64,000 nucleotides of DNA, taken from NCBI GenBank assembly GCA_043228905.1, contig JBHGNT010000013.1, positions 4,774,001 to 4,838,000 on the forward strand. The letters run 5' to 3'. The notes beneath the pieces were generated by a model. It saw only the letters and a list, made by a program, of their open reading frames with translations, made no database searches and was not told the DNA's origin. The DNA is from Azolla caroliniana. Lineage: Eukaryota; Polypodiophyta. The position numbers and the translations under genes were made by a program. This document shows, piece after piece, positions 20,949-28,510 of this stretch; position 1 is the stretch's first letter, and every line of letters starts with the position of its first letter.

Positions 20949-21042
20949 GTGCACAAAACCATGGTTCTAAACCCATGGTTTGTGCATGACATAAGCAAAA
21001 CCGTGTGCACAAAACCATGGTTTTAGCCCATGGTTTTGTGCA
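20949..21042. repeat. Two tandem hairpins in the Gy-C LTR
   Basis: TGCACAAAACCATGG pairs with CCATGGTTTTGTGCA across a seven-base loop at 21006-21042 (15 perfect pairs). A slightly imperfect version lies at 20950-20986. The pair sits just upstream of the LTR TATA box and is repeated in the 3' LTR (about 38560-38652). Confidence 0.9.
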
Positions 21043-21334
21043 TGTCACAAGCATGGAAAGACCTATAAAAGCCTCTAGTTGGGCTTGTGTAAGGGGGGCT
21101 CAATATGTGATATCACCAACTCCATTATCATCAATATAATTATATTTGTCTTCATCTTCTTCATATTTTTCTACTTCTCAAGAGTACAATTTTTCTTCTT
21201 CTCAAGTAAACCAATTTCATCTAATCTTACATTGATCATCATCTCTTCGATAATTCTGCAAACATCCTCCCCAGTCCAAGACCCCGGTGGTCGCTCAAGT
21301 AGCGCACGCGCACGCGAATCTTCGCGACATCATT

Positions 21335-21352
21335 TGGTGAACCCGACGTGAA
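21335..21352 (+). promoter_or_regulatory. Primer-binding site of Gy-C
   Basis: TGGTGAACCCGACGTGAA lies five bases after the LTR and is identical to that of Gy-D (26344-26361) over the part compared. The matching tRNA was not identified. Confidence 0.8.
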
Positions 21353-21373
21353 GAGCAGTAGGGGAGGACGAAG

Positions 21374-21566
21374 ATGGATGGAGAATATCTCATGGAGGCA
21401 ATGTCAAAAAGGATGATGGAGTTTCTGAGAGAAGAGAAAAGACGAAATGAAGCCCAACAAGCCGTCGATAGGGTAGTCGAGCGAGTGAGCTATCTCAACG
21501 GCGCTGAAGTCCAAAGTTTTCTAAAAGTCTACAATGCGGAGATGGATTCAAGAGGTGTGGACGAAG
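21374..21566 (+). CDS. Gy-C ORF, part 1 of 3 (gag N-terminus)
   Basis: The ATG lies 22 bases after the primer site, as in Gy-D. The segment reads LMEAMSKRMMEFLREEKRRN, QQAVDRVVERVSYLNGAEVQ and SFLKVYNAEMDSRGVDE, homologous to the Gy-D gag start (YLASYGAEM). Co-4 is inserted at CGAAG (21562-21566). Joining to 23863 restores VDEVMRLEYF in frame. Together the three parts (193 + 687 + 1232 bases) form an uninterrupted 703-codon frame plus stop. Confidence 0.85.
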
Positions 21567-21634
21567 TGTAAAAGATTGCTTGTGGAAGCGTTAGAAAGAA
21601 CAATACACAAAGAGAGAGAGCGAGTACGCGGGAG

Positions 21635-21687
<53 letters not shown>

Positions 21688-22019
21688 ACACTATTTTCCA
21701 AAGTTATATGAATACTTTGTGCTCTGTATCTACAACGCGCTCATCATCGCTATTTATATAAGTCCACACGGGACTGTTAGAAGTATGGTGTACTTCAATG
21801 CTCACACGAGCATCTGACACTAACTATGAGACTATAACTACCTAGTAGTCTAACCTATACTAGGCTTCCAGTTACGGACTGGATCCGGCATACCGGCTCC
21901 CCAACTCACCGGTCCTTACTGCTTACCGGCTCGGTTTCTCACCGGCATACAGATTCATCTCGCTTACCGGCTCAGGCTTATTCAGCCGATCTGGCTCCGG
22001 TTGAGCTTGCCGCTAAACA
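21567..22019 (-). mobile_element. 3' LTR of Co-4
   Basis: On the minus strand the 453-base LTR starts TGTTTAGCGGCAAGCTC after the polypurine tract (TTGAGGGGGAG, 22020-22030) and ends CAATCTTTTACA at 21567. It contains GATA and GA microsatellites (21635-21684). CGAAG flanks the element on both sides (21562-21566, 23858-23862). Confidence 0.9.
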
Positions 22020-22037
22020 CTCCCCCTCAAGCTCAAC

Positions 22038-22567
22038 CTAAGGTAGGGTCGTAGTGTCAACCTCTGTGGCAGCCGGTTCTTCCAACCGACTTCTCCTGGC
22101 GTCGCTTCGCCTTGCTCGCGCTCTTTGTCCGGTCCGGTCCCGTTTGCCGCGACCCCTTTGGTTTTGCGCGCCTCGACCTTTGGCATGTCTGATCAATAGG
22201 CCCATCTCAGCTCCTTCGCTACTATGACTCCGGCGCTTGCTGATCCGTCGGTTCCTCCGCGATGGCATCGACTTCCGCTGCGTCCGTGTCTCCTTGGCCT
22301 CTCGTTGATCCGACTCATCCAGATCCATTTGTTGATCCGAATCGGCTGTCTTCGACTTGTTCCAGCTCTTGTCCGAATCGGTATCCTCCGATTCGATTTT
22401 CGGCTTCAGGCCTCTCACCACATCGGACCACGTCCGGGTCTTGGCCTTCTCCGTGCTTCCCTTGGCTTCTTCAGTTGGTTCACCGACTTGTTCGGATGTG
22501 CCGACTTCCTTCGTCGACTCGGCTTCATTTTTCTTCTTGTCTCCACCTCTACCGGTTCTTCTCTTAC
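22038..22567 (-). pseudogene. Co-4 post-pol basic reading region
   Basis: Between RNase H and the 3' LTR the minus strand has a 127-codon stop-free frame: TWSDVVRGLKPKIESEDTDS, acidic DSDQQMDLDESDQREAKE, then strongly basic KSMPSRRNRRISKRRSHSS and GQRARARRSDARRSRLEEP. Upstream (22440-22567) it reads EVETRRKMKPSR-like or GRGGDKKKNEAES depending on frame. The TWSDVVRGLK and RARARR blocks are conserved in Co-1. The acidic-then-basic layout suggests a nucleic-acid-binding tail, but there is no recognised domain and no catalytic motif. Confidence 0.55.
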
Positions 22568-23775
22568 CTACGGGTTCAACAGTTTTTTTTTGCCTTTGCC
22601 CGTTTCAATAGTGTCTTTGCCCTTGCGTCTCCACCTCAAGTGCGGCACGTCGAGATGCTGAACACCAAGCATTTCGGTAAAGTGCTGCAACTTGTCCGAC
22701 CCGAGCGGCTTGGTGAAGATGTCGGAAACTTGACGATTCGTGTGAACATACCGTAGTTCAACTTCACCGCTCAAGACCCGCTCACGCACGAAGTGATAAT
22801 GCACTTCTATGTGCTGTGCGAGCATGGAACACAGGGTTCTTGGCGAGCTGCATGCTGTTGAGGTTATTGCAGTAGATCAGGATCGGGGTCGGTACCTTGA
22901 TCCGTAGGTCTTGCAGTAGCCGCCGAAGCCAAATGGCTTCACAGGTGGCTATGGTCGCGCCCCGGTATTCAGCCTCAGTGCTGGATAGAGCCACTGTTGG
23001 CTGCTTTTTGCTGCTCCACGCAACAACCGCACTCCCAAGAGAAAACATAAAGCCGGAAGTTGAGCGACGATCCGTTGCATCGCCAGCCCAGTCGGCATCC
23101 GTAGAGTCGACAAGCTCTTCGGTTATACCTTGCCGGTATAAGAACCCCCGGTCCTTGGTGCCGCTTACATACCGCAGTATTCGTTGCGCCCACTGAAGGT
23201 GCTCCACGGTCGTCTTCTGCATGAATTGGCTTACCACTCCGACCAGATAGCTAATGTCGGGTCAGGTGATGGTCAAGTAGATCAGGCTTCCGACTATTTG
23301 TCGGAACCGTTTCTCATCGCAGTCTGGTCCGGAGTTGGGACAGATCTTCTGATTCCGGTCCAGGGGTGTGGAGACAAGTCGGCATTCTGTCATGCCGAAC
23401 TTGTACATCATATTCAACACATAATGGCGTTGAGAAAGCAATATGTCATCGGGGGTGCGGATCACCTCGATCCCCAAAAAATAATGAAGGTCCCCCAAGT
23501 CCTTCATATCGAATGCGTCCGACAACTGGGACTTGACGCGGTTGATTTCCGGAAGACCTGGGCCGGTGATGACTAAATCATCAACATGGAGTAAGATACA
23601 TACCAGACCGTTTGAGCCTTGACGGATGAACAGGGAAGAGTCCGACTTAGAGGCAACAAACCCCATCTTTTGCAACCGGTGCATGGTCTTAGCATTCCAA
23701 GCACGGGGGGCTTGCTTCAAGCCGTACAACGACTTCCTCAGCCGGCATAGCGCCAACTTGTTCACCTCCGACTAA
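22568..23775 (-). pseudogene. Co-4 RT C-terminus and RNase H
   Basis: The minus strand reads CRLRKSLYGLKQAPRAWNAK, LHVDDLVITGPGLPEINRVK, DLGDLHYFLGIEVIRT and GSLIYLTIT (23262-23765), then VSQFMQKTTVEHLQWAQRIL, STDADWAGDATDRRSTSGFM, STEAEYRGATIATCEAIWLR and LIYCNNLNSMQLAKNPVFHA, and in another frame IEVHYHFVRERVLSGEVELR and VSDIFTKPLGSDKL. The RT motif is HVDD. The 5' half of the element (gag to fingers of RT) is deleted: the RT fragment is joined almost directly to a 51-base 5' LTR remnant. Confidence 0.9.
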
Positions 23776-23806
23776 AATCCAAGGGGCTGAGTCATAAAGT
23801 CATAAA

Positions 23807-23857
23807 GGCTCAGGCTTATTCAGCCGATCCGGCTCTGGTTGAGCTTGCCGCTCAACA
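23807..23857 (-). mobile_element. 5' LTR remnant of Co-4
   Basis: On the minus strand the first 51 bases match the start of the 3' LTR (TGTTGAGCGGCAAGCTCAAC ... AAGCCTGAGCC), then jump to pol-linked sequence. The remnant keeps the true element end, followed by the CGAAG duplication. Confidence 0.85.
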
Positions 23858-23862
23858 CGAAG

Positions 23863-24549
23863 TTATGAGGCTGGAGTACTTTTGTCTAGTGGTGTCTCAA
23901 CCGATCTTCAAAGATGTAAAAGAGCTTCTAGAAGCTCATGATTCGTGGGCGACTTTCGAGAAGGCTCTATTGGAGAAATATGGCTATGAGAGACTGAAGG
24001 GACGAGATCGACGCAACTTCGACCAATGGGTGACATCGGCGAAGACCCACCAAGGCGCGACACAAGATTTCGTAGACTTCGAGCGTAATTTTTTTCAACT
24101 CTCGGAGTGGGAACAAAGATTGGTGGGGGTCGATAAGGTCTTTATGTTCATGAAGTCAATCGATCGAATGGAAAAGATGGCCATCGGCCTCAAACTCGAA
24201 GAAGATGATAGTGCAAATGGCCTCATCGAGGATTGGAGCAAAGTGGAAAGTGTATGCCGACTACACGATAAGGGGCGAGTGAGAATATCGACGACAACAA
24301 GACGACCCACGAGGGACAATCAAAGAGGGGTGAGATGCAGCAACGCGCCACCAACAAAAGAAATAAAGCGTAAAAGGGAGACAAAACCGAGGCGAATGGT
24401 GATCGAGGAAGAAAAGACCTCCCAACAAATGCGGGTTAATGAAGTGGTCGATACAAAGGCTCATGTTCGGTATGCCGGTACCGAGAGAGAAGGTGCGAAA
24501 CAAGTCACCTTCTTGTCTTACGAAGAAACGACGGCCAAGGAGGAGGCCA
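23863..24549 (+). CDS. Gy-C ORF, part 2 of 3 (gag core)
   Basis: The segment reads WATFEKALLEKYGYERLKG, VDFERNFFQLSEWEQRLVGV, VFMFMKSIDRMEKMAIGLKL and EDWSKVESVCRLHDKGR, matching Gy-D gag (WEEFEGRLLEKYG, FVKSVDERDR, VKRVCGRFDKR) in order. After the gag core it is Lys/Arg/Glu-rich (KEIKRKRETKPRRMVIEEE) and no CCHC zinc knuckle appears, unlike Gy-A and Gy-D. Co-5 is inserted after GGCCA; joining to 37012 keeps the frame. Confidence 0.85.
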
Positions 24550-25218
24550 TCACAGGAACACACGCTCCCGATGAACAACGCTCGGCCACAACTAAGCTTA
24601 GAATCAAAACACAGAGAAAACGGGAATGAATGCACGACACAGTGAAGAGAAGAGTACACAGGATGTTTACGTGGAAAACCCAAATAAGGGAAAAAACCAC
24701 GGCAGTCCACAGACTGCAAACTATCACTATGTCAGAAAGTACAAAAATTGGTAAAGCACCGAAGCAACGACCTCGAGCTTTCTATCTTCACCACAGGCGG
24801 CGGTGACAATAGAGGCAACGACCTCTTCCTCTGTCTCACTCTCTCTGTACACAGTTGCGCTAATCTTACGCAAACAAGAATGACAACAACAACAAAAAAA
24901 GTTTGCCCTAAGTCATATTTATACTAATATGACTTTTCGGCTATTTACAAATATAGCCATGATGAACTCTCAGAAACATATTTACGAATATGTGTCTTCA
25001 TCTGGTGAGCACTCCTCACCGGGTCTGCACCATCCGGCTCTCCGTAGCTGGGTACTCTTCATCCGGTTCTCACTGGGTCTGCACCATCCGGCTCTCCGTA
25101 GTCGGGTACTCTTCATCTGGTTCTCACCGGGTCTTCACCATCCGGCTCTCCGTAGCTAGGTACTCTTCATCCGGTTCTCACCGGGTCTTCACCATCCGGA
25201 GGGACCTGTTTCCTAACA
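24550..25218 (-). mobile_element. 3' LTR of Co-5
   Basis: The minus-strand LTR starts TGTTAGGAAACAGG at 25218 after AAGGGGGAATT (polypurine tract, 25219-25229) and ends near 24550 as TTCCTGTGA, one change from the TTCTTGTCA of the 5' LTR. It is 669 bases against 726 for the 5' LTR, chiefly because it has one fewer 54-base repeat. GGCCA (24545-24549) and GGCCG (37007-37011) are the flanking duplications with one mismatch. Confidence 0.88.
25020..25205. repeat. 54-bp CCGG-rich tandem repeat in Co-5 3' LTR
   Basis: Units headed CACCATCCGGCTCTCCGTAG start near 25027, 25081 and 25135 with a partial unit near 25189. Each full unit carries up to four CCGG sites. The 5' LTR (36760-36995) has one more unit. 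Confidence 0.9.
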
Positions 25219-25228
25219 AATTCCCCCT

Positions 25229-25715
25229 TCACTCCGGCATGGGATGTCTTACTAGTCCGATCCGCTTCCAACATGCATCCAGCTTGTCGGGTATCAGTAC
25301 TTTGGTCAGCATATCTGACCCGTTCTCGGCTGTGTGGATCTTCATCAATGCGAACTTCTGGTCATCTACTCTTTCCTGGATCCAGTGATACCTTCGTTGG
25401 ATATGCTTCGTCCGGGAATGGTGGGCCACATTTTTAGCAAGGTGGATGGCACTTTGACTGTCGCAGAAGAGCCGGTATTCATCTTGCCTGATATCGAGCT
25501 TTCCGATGAAGTCCTTCATCCATAATATTTCCTTGCCGGCTTCCACAACCGCCATGTACTCCGCCTCCGTGGTTGACAACGCAACCGTCTTCTGCAGCCT
25601 CGACTGCCACGAAACAACCCCCCCTGCATATGTTATTACATACCCGGATGTGGACCGGCTGGTATCCACATCAGCCGACATGTCCGAATCGGTAAAACCG
25701 TCAAGTTGAGGTTTA
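25229..25715 (-). pseudogene. Co-5 RNase H
   Basis: The minus strand reads KPQLDGFTDSDMSADVDTSR, STSGYVITYAGGVVSWQSRL, TVALSTTEAEYMAVVEAGKE, YRLFCDSQSAIHLAKNVAHH and SRTKHIQRRYHWIQERVDDQ, a Copia RNase H with D, E and D positions present. It ends at the polypurine tract. Gy-D is inserted at CCGG immediately upstream; removal of Gy-D and one CCGG rejoins SNMCLRFGSG|KPQLDGFTDS in frame. Confidence 0.9.
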
Positions 25716-25719
25716 CCGG
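25716..25719. repeat. Target-site duplication of Gy-D, left copy
   Basis: CCGG, repeated at 32695-32698. The sister element Co-6 shows the empty site as a single TTCCGGAGCC at 58592-58601. Confidence 0.92.
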
Positions 25720-26340
25720 TGTCGTGAAGAAAACCGTCCACAAGCGGAATCGGTGCCGCGGAGCGTAGGAACCGGCTCTACGTGCACATGCGCCCCTTGT
25801 TGTACATAGAAGATCCTAGGCAGGTGGATTCGGTAGGTAGGGAAACGGCTCCTTCCTTACCTATAAAAGGAGGGCGGCGAGGAGGGGCGAAGGATCGCGG
25901 GGAGACGAGGACGAAGTGCTGTCGGTTTGCGTGCGAAGGCTTCTCTCTCTCTCTCTCTCTCTCTGGTTTGCAAACGCCATAGCTTCCTTCTGTGCAGGTT
26001 TCGGGAGGCTCGCGCTGCTCTGAGGAATGCCCAGTGCTTCCGGCAGCACCTCCAACCTACTCCTTCCTTTCTGTGCGTTTACGAACAGGTATCGGCATCT
26101 GTTCGCCGGCCTGTTCGATTGTAACCGACTCTGTGTTGTGTTGTTTGTCGTTTGTTAATACATACATACGTTTGTGTCTTCCTATGTCGCTGTCCCACTC
26201 GCGTCCTTGTGTCGAAGGGCCGTGTCCCTGTGAATCTACTCTCGCACGTAGTGGGCATCTTCTCCTTTCTCTCTTGCTCTTGGGTACAGGACCCCCGAGG
26301 TCCCGCCTCATTCCACGCATCCGCGAGGAAAACCTAGACA
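25720..26340 (+). mobile_element. 5' LTR of Gy-D
   Basis: The 621-base LTR runs from TGTCGTGAAGAAAACC to GAAAACCTAGACA. TATA: CCTATAAAAGGAGG at 25860-25873. A CT microsatellite lies at about 25944-25964. Roughly 15 differences from the 3' LTR are visible (about 2-3%). Confidence 0.95.
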
Positions 26341-26343
26341 TCT

Positions 26344-26361
26344 TGGTGAACCCGACGTGAA
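26344..26361 (+). promoter_or_regulatory. Primer-binding site of Gy-D
   Basis: TGGTGAACCCGACGTGAA begins three bases after the LTR and matches the Gy-C site. Confidence 0.8.
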
Positions 26362-26383
26362 AGAGGCGGCAGAAGAGTAGAAG

Positions 26384-27181
26384 ATGAAAGGGTCGGATCT
26401 TGCAAAGGCCATGGCTTCGGCCGTGGATCGGATACTGAGCGCACGCGAGGGCTCCGGCGCCCTCGACAGAGCCATTGAGGCGGTCGTCGGTACGATCGGC
26501 CGGTTCAGCGGAAAGGATGCCACGAAGTATTTGGCGTCCTACGGGGCAGAAATGGTGATGCGGGACATTTCGGAAGAGAGACGTCTTGCCGGGTTTCCTC
26601 GAGTGGCGATGCCGAGCATCCATGCGGAGGTGCTCGAGGTGCGGGCGGAGAGCCGTACCTGGGAGGAGTTCGAAGGCCGACTCCTAGAAAAATACGGGCT
26701 GGACGACGCGCTCCGGCTTTCGAAAAGGGACTTCATGGAATGGGCGGAGTTCCCCGGCAAGGGAAGAAACGCGACGGCACTCCTCCGGGAGTTCGAAGAA
26801 CGCTTTGCGCGCCTTTCGGCGCTTGACCGAACCGTTCTGGATACGAGCCGGGTCCTACTGTTCGTCAAGTCGGTGGACGAGCGGGACCGGGACCAAGTCG
26901 GCTCCTTGCTGGAAACTGAGGACAGGCTGACAACCGACTGGGCTGCGGTTAAGAGAGTCTGTGGCCGTTTCGATAAACGGCGAGAATGGGCTGATAACGG
27001 GGCGGCCGGTGCGGGGTCTGTCACAGCAAGGAGGCTTGAACCGGCACCGCAAGGGCGAAGGGAAGAAACCCGGGAATGGCTCGAAACTGGTCCGGCTTCG
27101 ACCGGCATGGTCAATAGCTCGTCCGGAGGAGCAGCGCTGGAGGAGTTGACGCGAGCGATAAAGGATCTCCAGATCGCCTAG
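26384..27181 (+). CDS. Gy-D gag
   Basis: The 265-codon frame starts 22 bases after the primer site. It carries ALDRAIEAVVGTIGRFSGKD, ATKYLASYGAEMVMRDISEE, WEEFEGRLLEKYGLDDALR, LREFEERFARLSALDRTVLD and LLFVKSVDERDRDQVGSLLE, the gag core shared with Gy-A and Gy-C. It ends at TAG (27179-27181); the next frame, with the zinc knuckle, is in the same phase, so this stop is probably a CAG-to-TAG mutation in a once continuous gag-pro frame. The sequence is GC-rich compared with the surrounding Copia DNA. Confidence 0.85.
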   Translation: MKGSDLAKAMASAVDRILSAREGSGALDRAIEAVVGTIGRFSGKDATKYLASYGAEMVMRDISEERRLAGFPRVAMPSIHAEVLEVRAESRTWEEFEGRLLEKYGLDDALRLSKRDFMEWAEFPGKGRNATALLREFEERFARLSALDRTVLDTSRVLLFVKSVDERDRDQVGSLLETEDRLTTDWAAVKRVCGRFDKRREWADNGAAGAGSVTARRLEPAPQGRREETREWLETGPASTGMVNSSSGGAALEELTRAIKDLQIA

Positions 27182-28510
27182 GCTCGAAGGGAAGGCGGCG
27201 AACCGGCTCGTGACCGACTGCCTGCAGCAGGGAACAGGTGCATGTGGTGTGACGAGGTCGGCCACATCCGGAAGGACTGCGGCGATTTCGCAGAAGCGTT
27301 GAGGAACCGGGTGGTGTACCTGTGGGAAGGCCGGGTGCACGCTGGCGACACCAGAAGGGCCCTAAACCGAAACGACGGACGAGGAGGAATGAAGAGACTG
27401 ATGGAAGAGGTAGCGGCCCGACACGTGGACGCCATCCTCTACTCGGCGTCGGCCAGCATTCGGGTCGGGGGCAGCGAGGCCCGAAAGAAGGGCAAAGACG
27501 GATTCTGGTCGGCAATGCTGGAAGGTCTTGCCGGCGCACGGCTAAGGAAAGACGAAACGGACCGCGCTGAGAGACGGGTCCGGGAAATAACCGGGTGGAG
27601 CGATCCGGTCGGGGAGAAGACGGGCTTCGTAGAAGCCGCCTGCCGGAACTACGAGGCTCTGGTAGAAGACAAACGAGTGGGGAAAGCCGGAGCGGTCGAG
27701 CCTTCACAACGGTACGAGACCCGATTCGGGCAACGACGGAACGATGCCGGCGGGCTCAGCTCGCAAGATAACCCCAGGAAGGGCGGATACCGACTGGGGA
27801 CGGAAATAGAAAGGACTAGGGACCTACGGAAGGTCCTAGAGGAACGGATCCTCGACAGCAAGGTGGAGCTGTCATTGTGGGAGGTGCTAGGGATTGCCAA
27901 GAAGGAGTTCCACGACTCCATTGTAGACTTGGTGAAACGGAAGAGGTTGTCGACGGAGACGGATCCGGAAAGACCAGTAGAGGTGCGGACGGCGCACATC
28001 GACGACATGGCGATGGAAGACGAGTGGGCGGAGAGCCACTATTCGAGGCCACACTGGGCCCGAGCGACCACGGAGACCCCGGTAAAGATCGGAGATGTTC
28101 AGGAACCGGTGGTGGCGTTGGTGGACCACGGTTCGGAAATAAACCTAATGTCCATGGACTTCTATAAGAAGGGAAAGTGGTCGATCAACACCAAGCACGG
28201 GTGGAAGATACGGGCGGCGACGCGCGCCACCGAGGAACTGCACGGGGCCTGCCCGAACGTGCGAGTCAAGATCGGCGACGTCGAGATTGACCAACACTTC
28301 TTCGTACAGGAGACATCCTCGCATCCGGTCATATTAGGTGAACCATACATCACGGCGGCGCGAATGGAGACCAAGGTGTTAGACAACGGTTCGGCCTACG
28401 CAAGGGTCAAAAGCCAGGACGGGCGCCATTCGGTCCAATTTCTGACCGTGAGACCGAACCACGAGCGGAACCGCGAATCCCTCGGTGGCGAGAACCGGGA
28501 GGATTTTTAG
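27182..28510 (+). CDS. Gy-D nucleocapsid finger and protease
   Basis: In phase with gag, the frame has CMWCDEVGHIRKDC (CX2CX4HX4C, 27242), then VAARHVDAILYSASASIRVG, a charged linker, ELSLWEVLGIAKKEFHDSIV and the protease: VVALVDHGSEINLMSMDFYK, ELHGACPNVRVKIGDVEIDQ, VILGEPYITAARMETKVLDN and HSVQFLTVRPNHERNR. The usual DTG/DSG triad appears as DHG, a feature shared by the three sister elements here. The frame ends GAT TTT TAG; the pol frame overlaps it at -1. Confidence 0.9.
   Translation, partial: ARREGGEPARDRLPAAGNRCMWCDEVGHIRKDCGDFAEALRNRVVYLWEGRVHAGDTRRALNRNDGRGGMKRLMEEVAARHVDAILYSASASIRVGGSEARKKGKDGFWSAMLEGLAGARLRKDETDRAERRVREITGWSDPVGEKTGFVEAACRNYEALVEDKRVGKAGAVEPSQRYETRFGQRRNDAGGLSSQDNPRKGGYRLGTEIERTRDLRKVLEERILDSKVELSLWEVLGIAKKEFHDSIVDLVKRKRLSTETDPERPVEVRTAHIDDMAMEDEWAESHYSRPHWARATTETPVKIGDVQEPVVALVDHGSEINLMSMDFYKKGKWSINTKHGWKIRAATRATEELHGACPNVRVKIGDVEIDQHFFVQETSSHPVILGEPYITAARMETKVLDNGSAYARVKSQDGRHSVQFLTVRPNHERNRESLGGENREDF
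28501..28510 (+). promoter_or_regulatory. Conserved GGATTTTTAG at the Gy-D protease-pol junction
   Basis: It is identical to the junctions in Gy-A and Gy-H. The -1 frame continues TTA GAG AGG GCT GCC with conserved residues (LER...AWG..SP). Confidence 0.6.

Larger units (their letters stand above)
20687..21329 (+). mobile_element. 5' LTR of Gy-C
   Basis: The 643-base LTR starts TTTCATGACGATTTTCGG (the 3' LTR has the better TGTCGCGACGATTTTCGG) and ends AATCTTCGCGACA. About 14 differences from the 3' LTR are visible. It holds an antisense tRNA-like segment, two hairpins and a TATA-like CCTATAAAAGCC (21061-21072). Confidence 0.92.

Noticed and set aside
25020-25205. Regular 54-base repeats with CCGG, superficially like a CRISPR array
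   Set aside because: The units are contiguous with no unique spacers, lie inside an LTR of a plant Copia element, and there are no cas genes.
25716-25720. A 5-bp target duplication for Gy-D
   Set aside because: The fifth bases differ (ACCGG against CCGGA), the empty site in Co-6 shows one CCGG, and only a 4-bp duplication restores the RNase H frame.
27111-27707. 198-codon minus-strand frame opposite Gy-D gag-pro
   Set aside because: It is an antisense shadow of a GC-rich coding region and shows no domain.
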